Positions 1-11,200 of a stretch of DNA of 64,000 nt are shown here, piece after piece (position 1 is the first letter of the stretch; every line of letters starts with the position of its first letter). The notes beneath the pieces were generated by a model that saw nothing but the letters and a program-made list of their open reading frames with translations, was not told where the DNA came from and searched no databases. A program made the translations under genes and the position numbers. The stretch comes from Ophioderma brevispina (taxonomy: Eukaryota > Echinodermata > Ophiuroidea > Amphilepidida > Ophiodermatidae). The stretch covers positions 1 through 64,000 of the forward strand of contig JAMKCH010011941.1 in the NCBI GenBank assembly GCA_023653785.1, given 5' to 3'.

Positions 1-315
1 CATCAAAAAAAGAAGTTTCCAGACATTTCCGTCTGAGATCAAACTGCCCTCAAAATGTCATCCCACATATTGTTGTTATTGTCTGTATATTTACTAATAC
101 TTTATAAACAACACCATTAATTTTTATTGAAATATTTTATAACTTGTTCATCTTTCACTTTCCTTTTCCTTGTATATAAATGAAAATGCGACAAACAGCT
201 ATTGTAGGGTCACCAACACTGATTAACAATGTGCACTAGGGTGTATCAAGTGTCAGTGTTTTGGGGATGGCAAATCGTCATTTTCCTGGTGTTGATCATT
301 ATGGCCTGGTGTGCT
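1..315. other. No feature seen
   Basis: AT-rich unique-looking sequence. I see no convincing coding, RNA or repeat signal. Confidence 0.5.
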
Positions 316-556
316 CATTTTACCCTTCTCCTCCCTCCTTTCTTCTTTCCTCTCCCTTTTTTCATTATTTCTATTCCTCTTCCTTTTCCCTCCTTTCCTT
401 TTCCCAGATCCTTTTCCCTCCTTTCCTTTCCCTCCTTTCCCTTTCCCCCCTTTCCTTTCTCTTCCCTTTGCCCATTTCCTTCCACTCCATCCTCCTGCTC
501 CTTCTCCCTCTTTCCTTCCTTCCTTCCTTCCTTCATTGCTTTCTTCTTCTCAGTAG
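316..556. repeat. CT-rich polypyrimidine tract
   Basis: The plus strand is almost purely C and T, built from degenerate CCTTTTCCCTCC-like words and ending in CCTT repeats near 515-533. It creates overlapping open frames on both strands with Phe/Leu/Pro/Ser-rich or Lys/Glu/Gly-rich translations. These are compositional artefacts, not genes. Confidence 0.85.
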
Positions 557-689
557 GTTCAGCTCGACTTTCCTGGTCAGAGCAGTCTGGAAAAGATGTT
601 CCCTCTCCCCCACCTGTTACATTCTTGATGTGCATTGATGTAGTATGGAATAGTTGTTGTTGAATTAATATCAGGGTAGGTTGTTACGG

Positions 690-905
690 CAAAGCTCATA
701 ACTTTTTGATCCTGTGGAAAATTTTCTCTTATTTTTAGAACAATTTTAAGCATTGGCGACACAATTTTGACAACTGACATTAGTAGGGATATTTTACCCA
801 TGTAAAAAAAATCAGAAAATCTATTGAGGGAATCTTGCCATAATGGCCTCCAAAGATCATGATTTGTATGTTTTAGTGCCCTCTATATGCCCATTCTCCA
901 CAGAT
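690..905 (-). repeat. Dispersed repeat R1, inverted copy
   Basis: Reverse-complemented, this stretch aligns with 4563-4740. Shared blocks are a GGCATATAGAGG word, a TTTCTGATTTTT word, an ATATCCCTACT word, GTCAAAATTGTGTCG, and a TGTTCTAAAAA end. Divergence is substantial. With the copies at 4563-4870 it brackets the Crypton-like gene in inverted orientation. Confidence 0.65.
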
Positions 906-1198
906 TGATTTTCAAAGTGGAGGGCCATTTGGCACTTCATCTGAGCAATTTTCAATATTACTGTCATTTTCTCGTGTAGCTATGGACAGGGGCTTGAAAA
1001 CTACCTAGCTAACAAATAAAAATACAGCAAGTAAACTTGCGCGATCCCCCTGGCAAGATGGCAGTATACACAAGTTGGTTAGTTGGCACAGTTGTCAGTT
1101 GCAGGGCATCACAATTCAATAAATTGTTCTCATGGAATAATATCTAGAAATGTAGCAGTTTCTGAAAAATGAAAGCCTAACCAAAGGGGAAAATTACT

Positions 1199-1467
1199 GC
1201 AGATGACCTTTGACCTTGGTATGTGACCTTTGACCCCAACAACATATGAAGGAACCCGTATTGCACCTTCGACCCAAGTTAGGTTGTAATTGGACTTAAA
1301 CTTTTCGAAGGAGACGCAAAAAACGAAAACCTAACCAAAACCTAACCAAACTGGAATTGGAACATGATCTCAGATGACCTTTGACCTTGGTCCAGGACCT
1401 TTGACATCATCCACATATGAAGGAACCCTATTGCACCTTCACCCCAAATCTGTAATAAAATTGGATT
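1199..1467. repeat. Two-copy repeat with DR1-type GGTCA motifs
   Basis: Two copies about 171 bp apart share TGACCTTTGACCTTGG, a CACATATGAAGGAACCC-like word and TATTGCACCTTC. TGACCTTTGACCT lies at 1204-1216 and 1375-1387, and TGACCTTTGACCC at 1224-1236. TGACCTTTGACCT is the complement of AGGTCAAAGGTCA, the direct-repeat-1 nuclear-receptor consensus. Whether anything binds here is unknown. Confidence 0.7.
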
Positions 1468-1473
1468 GATTCA

Positions 1474-1837
1474 GCCCAATTTATTGGTCGAGCTATGAGT
1501 TGCAAAAATATTGGGCGAGACGCAGTCGAGCCCAATATTTTAAAACTCATAGCGAGACCAATAAATATTGGGCGCAAATCATCCAATTTTATCATTATCA
1601 TGCGTAGGATCCAATATTATCACATATCGGACACCTCAAAGCATGATAATGATATAATATTGGATGGCTTGAGAGTGATACCAGAATATATTGGATGAGC
1701 TATGTGAAAATATCGGATGAGCCAATATCGGATGAGCCAACGGCGAATCCGATATTGGCGAATCCGATATTTTCACATAGCGAATCCAATGTATTCAGTA
1801 TCACCCGAAAAAAGTCATCCAATATTATCATTATTAT
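1474..1837. mobile_element. Cluster of foldback (MITE-like) inverted repeats
   Basis: The first foldback is 1474-1573: its arm begins GCCCAATTTATTGGTC and pairs with an arm ending GACCAATAAATATTGGGC. The second is about 1645-1837: ATAATATTGGATGG, AGTGATACCAGAAT and GCTATGTGAAAATATCGGAT on the left pair with ATCCGATATTTTCACATAGC, ATTCAGTATCACCC and CATCCAATATTAT on the right, centred near 1740. A smaller foldback at 1577-1667 shares the ATCCAAT...ATCATTAT words. I see no ORF with recognisable content and no clear target duplication. Confidence 0.75.
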
Positions 1838-2176
1838 GTTCTAAGAATCTGACTCGACACCGTTAATTACCAACTGTCTTGAAGAAAAAAAAAGTAAAAA
1901 CCAATGTAAGCTTTTTGACTCACCTTGTGTTTTTGAGTCTTGTATCATCCAAGGTAATCCAATGTGTTCCAAAACTTGGGAAATCCAATTCAAAATCCAA
2001 GTCAAATTGCAATTCAAAAGTCAATAACAGTTCCAATTCAAAAGTTTTTCAATCTTTTGTAAATTCTTCAACTTAAATACAAGTTTTCTTCAAAAGTCAT
2101 CCAATTCAAAAGTCAATTGTTGGGTAAAACAACTTCAATAAAAATCCAATGTTCTATGTACAGTTTTCATAATAAT
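1838..2176. repeat. AT-rich stretch with short CCAATTCAAAAGTC reiterations
   Basis: Degenerate copies of a TTCAAAAGTCAA/TCCAATTCAAAA word recur at about 1985-2140. This is just downstream of the stop codon of the minus-strand recombinase-like gene, so it could include its 3' untranslated region, but no clear AATAAA is seen on that strand. Confidence 0.4.
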
Positions 2177-3780
2177 TTAATGGTGAAAGTTGTAGTTGAT
2201 GGTCACCGTACAACCATGAAATGACAGCGGCTGCTGTTGGAGGTGACGCTGGACTTGACGCTGAACGTGTACATTTCGCGTCATTTGAGATGATGTGATG
2301 GTCACGTTACTATTAGTGTTAGGGGTAGGTACAGCTGTCTGTGTGATCTGACTTTCATCCATATTTAACTCATCTACATCCCAGGGTTCCACCGATTGAA
2401 TATCACCCATGTCATTGTAGGCTGTCAACAATTCTATCTGCGAGTTGGTCAAAATTGGACTGGTTTCAACCACAGCATGAGTTGGTTCGGCCCTTGATGT
2501 TGTCGTCGAACTACTACAAGATGTGCTAGCAACCGGCTGATCAGTCCATGTAAATGAAGGGAGATCAGTGACAGTGGAGGTTGTTGATGGATGTCCAATA
2601 CCAGGCTTGGATTTTTTCACTGATTTTGCACTTGCAGCTAGACTGGGGTCACTTGGAGAAGAGACTGGAATTTTGCCAGCAGTAGACAAAGAAATGGCAT
2701 CTGACATCCGTTGTTTTTTAGCATCACACGGTTGCTTGACGTATGTTCTCAGACTCCTTTCATTTGTATGACCACTGACATTGCAAATGTCACGTGATGT
2801 GAAGCCGCCCTCATCCAAGATTTGAATGCAAGTGCTGCAAAGACTATGATTAGTATAGCGCTTCGACAAATTTGCTACTTTGGAGATCTTTGCCATCATT
2901 TCTCCCAGGCCCCTTTCACCTACCGGACAGTTCTTGTACCAAACACTGCATAACTCCCAATTAAACTGGTCATTCTTGGATGTCATTGGTGTTTGAAACA
3001 ATGCGTCACACTTAGGATTAAGTTTCTGTACATATTTTTCAAACGCAGCAACTGGGCACCCTTCAGCTCCGGTCTCATACATACGGCCGGTGTCAACTCT
3101 AGATTTGGTGCTATTCTCGCGGACTTTCTTTGTCATCTCATCTTGTGCTTGGTACACATACCTTCTACCGTTGGAATCTCTTCCAATCTTAAAATGGTCT
3201 TTGGTAAGTTTCCTCAGGTTTTCTCTTCCTCTTCGCGCAGATGTATAGCATAATTGAGAACCAAACCTTATACTGAAGCCCTCTAGGATTAGATTCATCT
3301 AGCACTCCTGATTTGTACAGTTTTGTTAAATCATTCTGATCAATTTGACTATAGTGCACTGTATCTCCCCTGCCCTGCTGCTTTAGGTGGACCTGTTGGG
3401 CAGTGAATGCTAAATTGGCTTCCGAAAAAAAACGATTCATTGACTAAGTCAATAGCTCTCCCTTTCCCTTTGAGATACCTGTTCAAACTTGTCTCTTATG
3501 TTGACCATCGATCCCCCTCATATACATTTTGCCATCCTCCCGTCGACTCCACGTAGAATTTACTCAAAATTCAGACAACCTCGGCTTCTCCCAATCTTCG
3601 AATTCTGTCGGCAAAGCCGTAATCGACGTTAAATACCTTTAAATAGTTTTAAAACACATTTCTCGGTGGCTCGTTGTGTATTAAGCCTATCTTGTTTTAA
3701 AATAATTTCTATCCAAGAATTTCCGTCCTCATTTACGCTGGCGAACGGGGCTTTTTCCCCTGTTTTGTTACGACCGCCAT
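2177..3780 (-). pseudogene. Crypton-derived DUF3504 (KIAA1958-like) tyrosine recombinase, frameshifted
   Basis: The minus strand reads as one protein interrupted by about seven frameshifts. The likely start is the ATG at 3780 (AAAATGG context). Successive frames give an N-terminal segment with NTQRATEKCVLKLFK, then ALPTEFEDWEKPRLSEF, LSKFYVES, LNRYLKGKGRAIDLV, and SGVLDESNPRGLQYKVWF. The last 373 codons (3298-2177) are open. The core shows RRGRENLRKL (3206-3235), YTNHSLC (2837-2857), VSGH and TYVKQ, followed by a Ser/Thr-rich tail ending near FHGCTVTIN. Shift sites are near 3756, 3636, 3567, 3513, 3486, 3428 (8-A run) and 3240. The catalytic-box Arg (HxxR) is Cys in HSLC. Crypton integrases cut and join DNA through a Tyr; domesticated relatives such as KIAA1958 and QRICH1 carry this domain. 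It could be a dead element, a domesticated gene, or a gene damaged only by consensus errors. Confidence 0.75.
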
Positions 3781-4562
3781 TTTTCGTGTTTACAGGTCAA
3801 TCGTCTGTTCCTCCGGGTTCGCAATTGCTAACTCTTTAAATGGCAACTACGAAATTTGCGCCCAATTGGGGTTTATTTTACGTTTGTGAGTTTGATGAAA
3901 TCGGACCCATTCAGTCAAATTTATTGTTGATTGCGGGCTTGCCTAACAAATCAACATTATATTACAACTTTGTTAGCTTATAAATCATCTCTATGTGGAA
4001 GAAAAAAATCTGTTGAAGATGACTGCTTGTAAAATAACGATTTTTGGACCAGTTTTTTTGGTCCCGAGTTTACACCCAATAATAAGTTACTACTTTGGGC
4101 AAAGTTATAAGGTGGAAATGGAAGGGTCCAGGTGACATGTGGACGAGTCCAGGGATTTCTCGACGTCAAGGATTACAGATACGGTAAATTGGGCTAGGCA
4201 ACATTTAAGAAGAAGAAGATGACACCAAAGCAACTGTTTTATTTTGTATTTGGATTTTACTTTAAGACTTGTATGGATGGAAGATTCTTAGAACTAATAA
4301 TGGTCAATATCGGCCCAGCCGTTTTTGGCAGAAGAAGAGGCGAAAAAGCGATGTTCGGAAGAAGGAGAAGGAAGGAGAAACTGAAACAGCAAAGCGAATA
4401 CTATGCCGTTCGCGGGCATAGTAATATCAATGGTGACACAGCTGTGATTTACGCACCAAATCATTTTTTCTATAGCTACATTCTTACAAACGCATTTTAA
4501 ACAAAACTTTGTAGGGATTACCATTTTCTCTTAAAAATTTTGTTGACTTGTGTCTCTAAGAA
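3781..4562. other. Region upstream of the recombinase-like gene; a short hairpin only
   Basis: On the minus strand this is 5' of the ATG at 3780. No TATA box or clear promoter motif was recognised. A hairpin CTATGCC-GTTCGC-GGGCATAG lies at about 4401-4421, after a purine-rich GAAGAAGGAGAAGG stretch. The small open frames at 4219-4500 have no recognisable content. Confidence 0.35.
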
Positions 4563-4870
4563 AAATAGGCATATAGAGGCCACTGTTACATTTATCCTTT
4601 TGGTTTTATGTCACATATTCCCACAATGGGTTTTTCTGATTTTTAACTGCATAGTGGCTCTTGCATATCCCTACTTATATCAGTGTCAAAATTGTGTCGC
4701 ACACTGGCTTTAAAATGTTCTAAAAAATAAAGACAATTTGTAAGGTTCATTCAACAGCTGAATTTTTTCTGGCATAGTGCTCTTTCTATCCCTACTTATA
4801 ATCCGTTTGTCAAAATTGTGTCGCCACTGCTTAAATAATTGTTCTAAAAAAAAAACAATTTGTATGCGGT
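4563..4870 (+). repeat. Dispersed repeat R1, two direct copies
   Basis: Two direct copies (about 4605-4740 and 4760-4858) share CATAGTG, TATCCCTACTTATA, GTCAAAATTGTGTCG and TGTTCTAAAAAA followed by ACAATTTGTA. Both are related in inverted orientation to 690-905. Confidence 0.65.
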
Positions 4871-5086
4871 CATTCAAACAGCTGTGTTAGACAAACCAAT
4901 CCATAAACACTGTAAACTAACGAGTAGTGCTGGCCATAGTAAATACCTCCTGAGTTTCTTCAAAAGAAAACACGTTTAGTCCCATATGGGGATGTAAAGA
5001 ATGAAAGGTTTCTACTGATATTGTACTTGATACATGCTGATATGACCATACCCCCTAGACCAAGTCAGTTGTGTCTGAATCGGTAA
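4871..5086. other. No feature seen
   Basis: Unremarkable sequence between the R1 copies and the 5087-6451 element. Confidence 0.4.
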
Positions 5087-6451
5087 CACTGAGAATATTA
5101 GTCAAAAAAATCTTATTTGACTAATTAAAATTATCATGCAAATCAGGTTGTGTTTATTATTCAAATAATGTACTTCAATGCGGTAAAACATGGTTTGCTA
5201 TGCTGGAATATAACCTTCCCATATTTTTAAACTAGTTTTAATGATTACAAAATATTTCATTACCCCTCTAAATTTATCAACTTTAAAAATGTATAAATTA
5301 ATGGACTGACAAATTTAATTTGTCAAATGACAAATGACTATTAAAGACTACTTTAGACTAACCAAAGGAACTATTATTATTTGTTCAAGCACAAATGATG
5401 AATTTAAGTCACATTGGATTTGCGTCTTTTGACAAATTTTGTAATTAAAAAGAAGTCCTAATGTTTTAAGGTCCATAGCCACTGCTGAGTAACATTTCCT
5501 TATTTCTTACATTTTCGTACTCAACGTATCCTGATCATATATCGCAACACAGATTTGTGAAAGTGAACATCGGGAAATGTTAAATTTCAAGGTAATATAC
5601 CCTAACTGCAGGGCCTTCTCCTGTTTCGCGAACGCGTATCAAATTGCTGGGTTTTGATTTGACCCCGTAATTACGTCAGTACCCAAGTTGTTAAACACAA
5701 GCTCACACGTGGGCTAACCATACCGCACACTCCAGATATCTCTCATTGTCGGTTTTTCTTCTTTGTCTGGGACTTGAATAAAGCTATTCTGCTCTGAGTC
5801 TCCTTGTCGGTACGGTCGCCGCGGGTTCACCCGTCGTCAATACACAGCACATTATCGTAATTTTAGGCACCATTCAAGAAAAATTATAATTTATGCAGAT
5901 GAATAACACGTACTACGCAGTAACCGGTGGTGGCGCTGGACGTGTCACTTACGTTGTACGTATGCAGAAAACTTGGCCACGCGCACGTCCGTTCCAACCA
6001 CGATGACGATCATGACCGTATCGCGTTAAATCGCGTATTGTTACCTCGGACGTCACTGTCTGGGTCACGCCTTGCCAGCGCGATAATCACTCACTCATTT
6101 GGAATTTCCTTTGAAAGCTTGTTCAAAACACATGATATTATCCCGATTTTATTATCAAAGATACGGTTTCTCAATTACTGCCTCATGCAAGATTTTTAAT
6201 TGATACAATCCATACTAGAATGAAACCATTTTTTTGGTGGATTTAAGTTGTTTAAAGCATGTCCATGGACCTTTAAGTGTAGGAAATATTGCAATTATGA
6301 AATTTTTTATCCGGACAATCGTTAAAACAACATTCTTTGTAAATTCAAAACCAATTTTTAGCACTATTTTATGGATTATAAAACAAATGTGCATGACTAA
6401 TTTTTAATTAGTCAAATAAGACTCTTTTTTGACTAATTAATATTCTTAGTG
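5087..6451. mobile_element. Non-autonomous DNA element with ~55-60 bp terminal inverted repeats
   Basis: The left end (5087-5142) reads CACTGAGAATATTA, then GTCAAAA and CTTATTTGACTAATTAA. The right end (6391-6451) is its inverse, ending TTAATATTCTTAGTG. The interior holds no recognisable transposase. It includes a CpG-rich stretch (about 5620-6080) with an AATAAA at about 5777. A sub-block near 5355-5455 recurs directly at 6723-6802. No certain target duplication was found. Confidence 0.55.
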
Positions 6452-6499
6452 TACTGTGCCAAGAATTTTAAAACCCCCTGGGCACTACCACCTATGATC
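6285..6499 (+). repeat. Direct duplication, copy 1 (right end of the element plus flank)
   Basis: About 215 bp matching 6815-7031. It includes the right inverted repeat and the outer flank AAAACCCCCTGGGCACTACC. Differences between the copies are mostly one- or two-base indels in homopolymers. Confidence 0.75.
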
Positions 6500-6520
6500 A
6501 CATAGATGTCACTCAAGTAG

Positions 6521-6723
6521 GCCGCGGATGAGTTCGGAGAAGGGTCATGTGGCATTGGTCAAAGGTCAAATGGGGTCAAAAATACGCAAAAAAGCTATAA
6601 ACCTTATCTGTTGTGGTAGGATGATGAAACTTGGTGGGTGTGGTCAACATTCAGTGCCGAAAATTTTGAAGGTCATTTCAAGGTCATGCGAGGTCATCCA
6701 AGGTTTTTTTTTTTTTTTTTTTT
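6521..6723 (+). repeat. GGTCA minisatellite unit and poly-T run
   Basis: A single unit of the family that forms a tandem array at 53690-54460. Shared words are GATGAGTTCGGAGA, AAACTTGGTGGGTGTGGTCA and GAAGGTCATTTCAAGGTCATG. GGTCAAAGGTCA is at 6557-6568. A run of about 20 T follows at its 3' end. Confidence 0.75.
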
Positions 6724-6814
6724 GTTTGTCAAGCACAAAAGTGATGAATTTAAGTACACATTGGTAATTTGCGTCTTTTGACAAATTTTGTAATTAAAAA
6801 GTCCTTATTTGTAA

Positions 6815-7031
6815 GTTGTAGAAATATTTGCAATTATGAAATTTTATCCGACAATCTTTAAAAAACATTCTTTTTAATTCAAACCAATTTTTAGCACTAT
6901 TTTATGGATTATAAAAAAAATGTGCATGACTAATTTTTAATTAGTCAAATAAGACTCTTTTTTGACTAATTAATATTCTTAGTGTACTGTGCCAAGAATT
7001 TTAAAACCCCCTGGGCACTACCACCTATGAT
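6815..7031 (+). repeat. Direct duplication, copy 2
   Basis: Second copy of the 6285-6499 block, ending in the same GGGCACTACCACCTATGAT flank before diverging. Confidence 0.75.
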
Positions 7032-8050
7032 ATAATCTGTCTGATTGGTTCATTACAGGACACAACATCAGATAGCCCTCTGAGTAACCAATCTAAATAG
7101 TACTTCTCAATAACCATACCACCATTCTTAGAGTATCTCTGATTTGCTCATTACATGATATTACCTTCCAAGTGACCAATCAAATAGTGCTTAGATGCCG
7201 ATGTATAGGCAAGTAGTACCCAGGGGGGTTATGCAATATTGTTACATGTGGTATATGATTTCATGCAGAGGGACTTTAGGCCTAAATTGCAATTATCACT
7301 AACATGGTAGGTTCAACTTGCATTCAGGTATCAAAATCTAATCCAGAATCATTGTCCTCGGTAAGTTTGATGTTGAGATTATGTCAAGTTGATTATTTAT
7401 TGTTATTGTCCTAATATGGTGATTCTATTGATGATGCACGTACATGTGTTTATAGCATTTTCTTTTTTTTCACTACAATTGTAGTATACCTCAAAGAATT
7501 CTTGAATGATTTGATCTTGAAGTCGTTGTGCCACGCCACAGATTTTCTTGGAGGACATTCTCTCCAGTAACTAAAAATCATGTTGTACAAAAATGGAGAG
7601 GAAAACAGCCGTCCAAGGACTGCTGAAATTTGCATGGCTGGTATAAATGTATAATTAATTAATAGGCATTAATTATTGATATTTGTGGAAACAAATCAGC
7701 TGGTTGATGCAATACAAACCGGAAAATAAATAAAGAATGGGCAGCAAATAACTATACTATTAAGATAGATATCATTGTCAAAAAGAATGACCAATTTTAA
7801 ACAATTTAAGCACTAGTTCAAAAAAGAGTAGGTTAGTACATTAGGATAATGGGACCAAATTTTGACCCTTGAGGCACCCATGATTATTCAGAATGCTTTA
7901 AACTAAAATATGGTTCATTCTTTATTTTCGGCCATGCCTTCACAACATTATGCATTAACATGATAGGACGGAGAGACACAACTTCATGTTGTAATAGATT
8001 TCAAAATAAATGAGAGTTCTTGCATATTTCCATGTGGGTGGATATTGATT
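7032..8050. other. No gene seen; one weak internal duplication
   Basis: 7040-7195 contains a weak two-copy repeat (TCTGATTGGTTCATTACA and TCTGATTTGCTCATTACA, each followed by an AGTGACCAATC-like word). The rest is AT-rich without recognisable features. Confidence 0.4.
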
Positions 8051-8242
8051 ATAGGTTAATAACTGCGCATTTACTTCTTGCGAGAAAAATGGGACAAAAC
8101 AATGCACGCTCACTGATATTTTGATGCGTCTAATGCACGAGCTCCGCAGGAGCGAGTGCATTGGACAAGCATCAAAATACAGTGCAAGTGCATTGATTTG
8201 TCCCATTTTTCGAGCAAACGTAAATGCAAAGTTATTAACCTA
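8051..8242. mobile_element. Foldback (MITE-like) element of about 190 bp
   Basis: The left arm begins AGGTTAATAACT and contains AAAAATGGGACAAA. The right arm is its inverse, with TTTGTCCCATTTTT and AGTTATTAACCT. The centre, GAGCTCCGCAGGAGC, is near 8139-8153. The arms are roughly 90 bp with mismatches, and there is no coding potential. Confidence 0.8.
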
Positions 8243-11200
8243 ATTCATACACGACAGAAACAAAATAATTTTACCTTAATTAGGAATAAACAGTAGTTTA
8301 AAAACTATAATTTATCATAGAGATTAAAAACAAATTACCCACTGAGAAAATAAATCAGTCCTGCCCGCCGCGTACGCGTTCGAAAGCACATTATGTAGTA
8401 CGCGGAGTGCAACTAGATATTTTCAATCCACTCGCGCTACATTCGCGTTATTTGTTAACAGCCTCACTGATTTGCTGTGTATATGCGTAAATACACAGAG
8501 TGTATATGATTGTGTGATGTAATCAAATTTGTATTCATCACATAAGCACATTACGTAAGTAGCAATAAAAAATAAATAATTATACGATAATGTGTAGGTA
8601 TAGTGTAGATATTACTGTACATTGGTATGAATACCACACACTTCTTTACTGTGGGCCATTAAATCCTCCTTACTTCCTCACAGTGATGGATAGACCTAAA
8701 ACTTTTAATGAGTCTCACTCATTTTGAAATAATGTTATTGAAATCATAAATCCATTCATTTTGAAATGCATTCATCACTATAATAAACGCTTAATAACGT
8801 CCCTCGGTTTAATAATGCCGTTGACGTCAACCTCAGGAAGCCTCTGACATCCAGGTGCTTTGCGAGCAAGAGGGCGCAACGCCTGACTATATGGGACAGC
8901 CCTCGGCTATGGCCATTGATCGTCATATAATTTTCTGTGTAATTTAATACCCATTCATCTGTGTCACTTATGTACGAGAGGCTCTGCTTTGTGTTATTGT
9001 TTAAAAATAAAAGAATGTTTGCGTGCTTCTATTTTTTGGTAATTGATGGTGTATATTTCTATATATGACAGGTAGTGATTAATGCCTGAAGGAGGATCAT
9101 CTTTGGTAACATTACGTCCATTGTATCCATACACCAGATGCTAAATTTGAACATTTTATTTGTTAAATTTGTAAAAGGCAGCCCGTTTGTTGGATGTTAA
9201 AAGTGCAAACTAAATGATGGGGTATGAGAATAGATCCAGGGGTGTTTCAGGCCAGATCATACAGTACATCTTTTCATACACTTCCTTACAAGGAAAGAAG
9301 CCTTTCTAAAGGATGATAATAATTTGTGAAATCTATAGGGATGACCGAGACATGTGGAGCTATCTTTAGTGTTTATTTGCTTTGTAATTTTTACCCGTCT
9401 TCTTACGAGATTTCTAATAATTTGTTCACGTGTACTTATCTCGTCTCAGTTAAGGTGTTGTGAGATTTGGATATCTTAAGAGTCGTCCGACCTTGAATAC
9501 TCATGAACGGTAATATTGGGATTGAGATCTAGAAACAATTTGATTTTAAGCACTTAGAGGTCCGGGCACAATATCAAACCAGCGCTTAGTTTCCATACAT
9601 TCTGATGAGAGGAATTCTCGTATTTTGCATCTTATCAGGTATGAACACGCGCTGCCTTGTATAAGCCGGTATTGGTGCTGTGGCGGAGCGACAGAAGTTT
9701 TTTTTTTTAATTTTGGACTTTTAGATGGCGAAAGGATCATGCGATCTGATAGAGAAGATGGTGGATCTCCCAAAGGGCTTTTGTCCTTAAACTGAAATCT
9801 TTAAATATCGCCGTGTACGTTGCTGGGTTTGTTATTGTGCCATAGGCCGGATCGGGAAGCTAAATCGGCAACTGTTTAATGCCAAGAGAACCCTCGTGAT
9901 TCAACAAAAGATCTGGAGCAGTTTAAAAATAAAGTTTGCCTTTACATTTTAAATAAATACAGGCACATGTACATTTAAATCCAATTTGAATTATAAAAAA
10001 AAAAAAATCTTTTTCGATAAGCTTAATTCAGATATTATGTGTCTAGATTGTGTCCAGATGATTAGATGGATTGGAACATTGGTTTGAGTCCCTAATCTCT
10101 CTCAGACTAACAGCATTAATTTGTGAGATAAATTACTAAGTTCTCTGGGTAAACAACAATAGCATAGTGTTTCTCTTTTTCCAATAACATTGTGATGCAA
10201 GTCTGAAAAAAAATCCAAAAAAAAAAGCATTATAATAACTATACAGGGAAGGTGCTCAGATGTGGGTGTTTCACCATTTAATGCCCCTCCAAAGGACCAG
10301 GTCACTGTCCATGGTTTCTTTGGCTTCATTTAAAAATGAACCACAGGGTTGGTGGGATGCCGAGTTTATCTGAGGCAATTGGCCCAACGGGGGCTGACAT
10401 TTATGCATGGGCAGTTTTTGGCTTATCAGTAACAAGATATGCCCTTTTTTTTGCGAGAGATCCCATTTTTAGGTGTCTGAAATTGGAAGGACCTTCTGGC
10501 AGCCGGCAGCATGGTTTTTGTGGGATGTGTAAAACTTTTTGGTGTACACTTTTTGGTTAAATGGTTGTTAGCCTTTTTAGTGCAGCCTGAGGTAGGGATC
10601 AAGTTCATACTGGTAGGTGATACATGGACCAAGGGTTTTATGTGGGGTTCACAGATTGAGGAGGGACAAGTCATTCATGGGGTCACCTAGGGTCATTTTG
10701 TGCCTGTGGTAATACACTTGGTCAAACTCGCTATTAGTGCAGTGGTAGATCACATTCATACGTGGTATGCTTCTACATTGAGACAAACGGGTCTTATGTG
10801 GGTAACAGATGCGGTCACGGGTCATCAGGGGGCAGTTAGGGTTCATATCTTGTGCCATGTTTATACATGTATATTAATTTTATCCATTGCTCTATGCCTT
10901 GGAACAGCCAGCAATTCAAAACTTCATATTTTGGTTTTCGTCATTATTTGTTCCATCCTATAAACTTTCTTGGGTGGTGTTATTCAACCAATCAAGGCAA
11001 ATTAGAGAAATTTGTTATTCTCAGAAAATACTTTTGTGGATCTTGAATTGACAGACAACATCCAGGGGTTGTTCTGTACTAAACACATGTCAGTACTTAG
11101 GATAAAAAGTGTCTACAAAAGTTTTAGACCAAGGAAATTTCATGATATGCTAAAATTCCTGAAAACTTACGTCTTTGTGGGCAAACTGAGAAGCAAAAGT

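Noticed and set aside
229..663. Overlapping open frames on both strands up to 144 codons
   Set aside because: They follow from the CT-rich tract. The translations are low complexity and no start or splice context supports them.
3496..3640. Intron in the recombinase-like gene (AAAG|GTATTT donor near 3637)
   Set aside because: Family-like coding sequence continues through this region in shifted frames, so frameshifts explain it better than splicing.
5689..5838. Solo LTR (TGTTAAAC start, AATAAA, CTGAGTCTCC, CA end)
   Set aside because: The internal order is LTR-like, but no target duplication, second LTR or primer-binding site was found.
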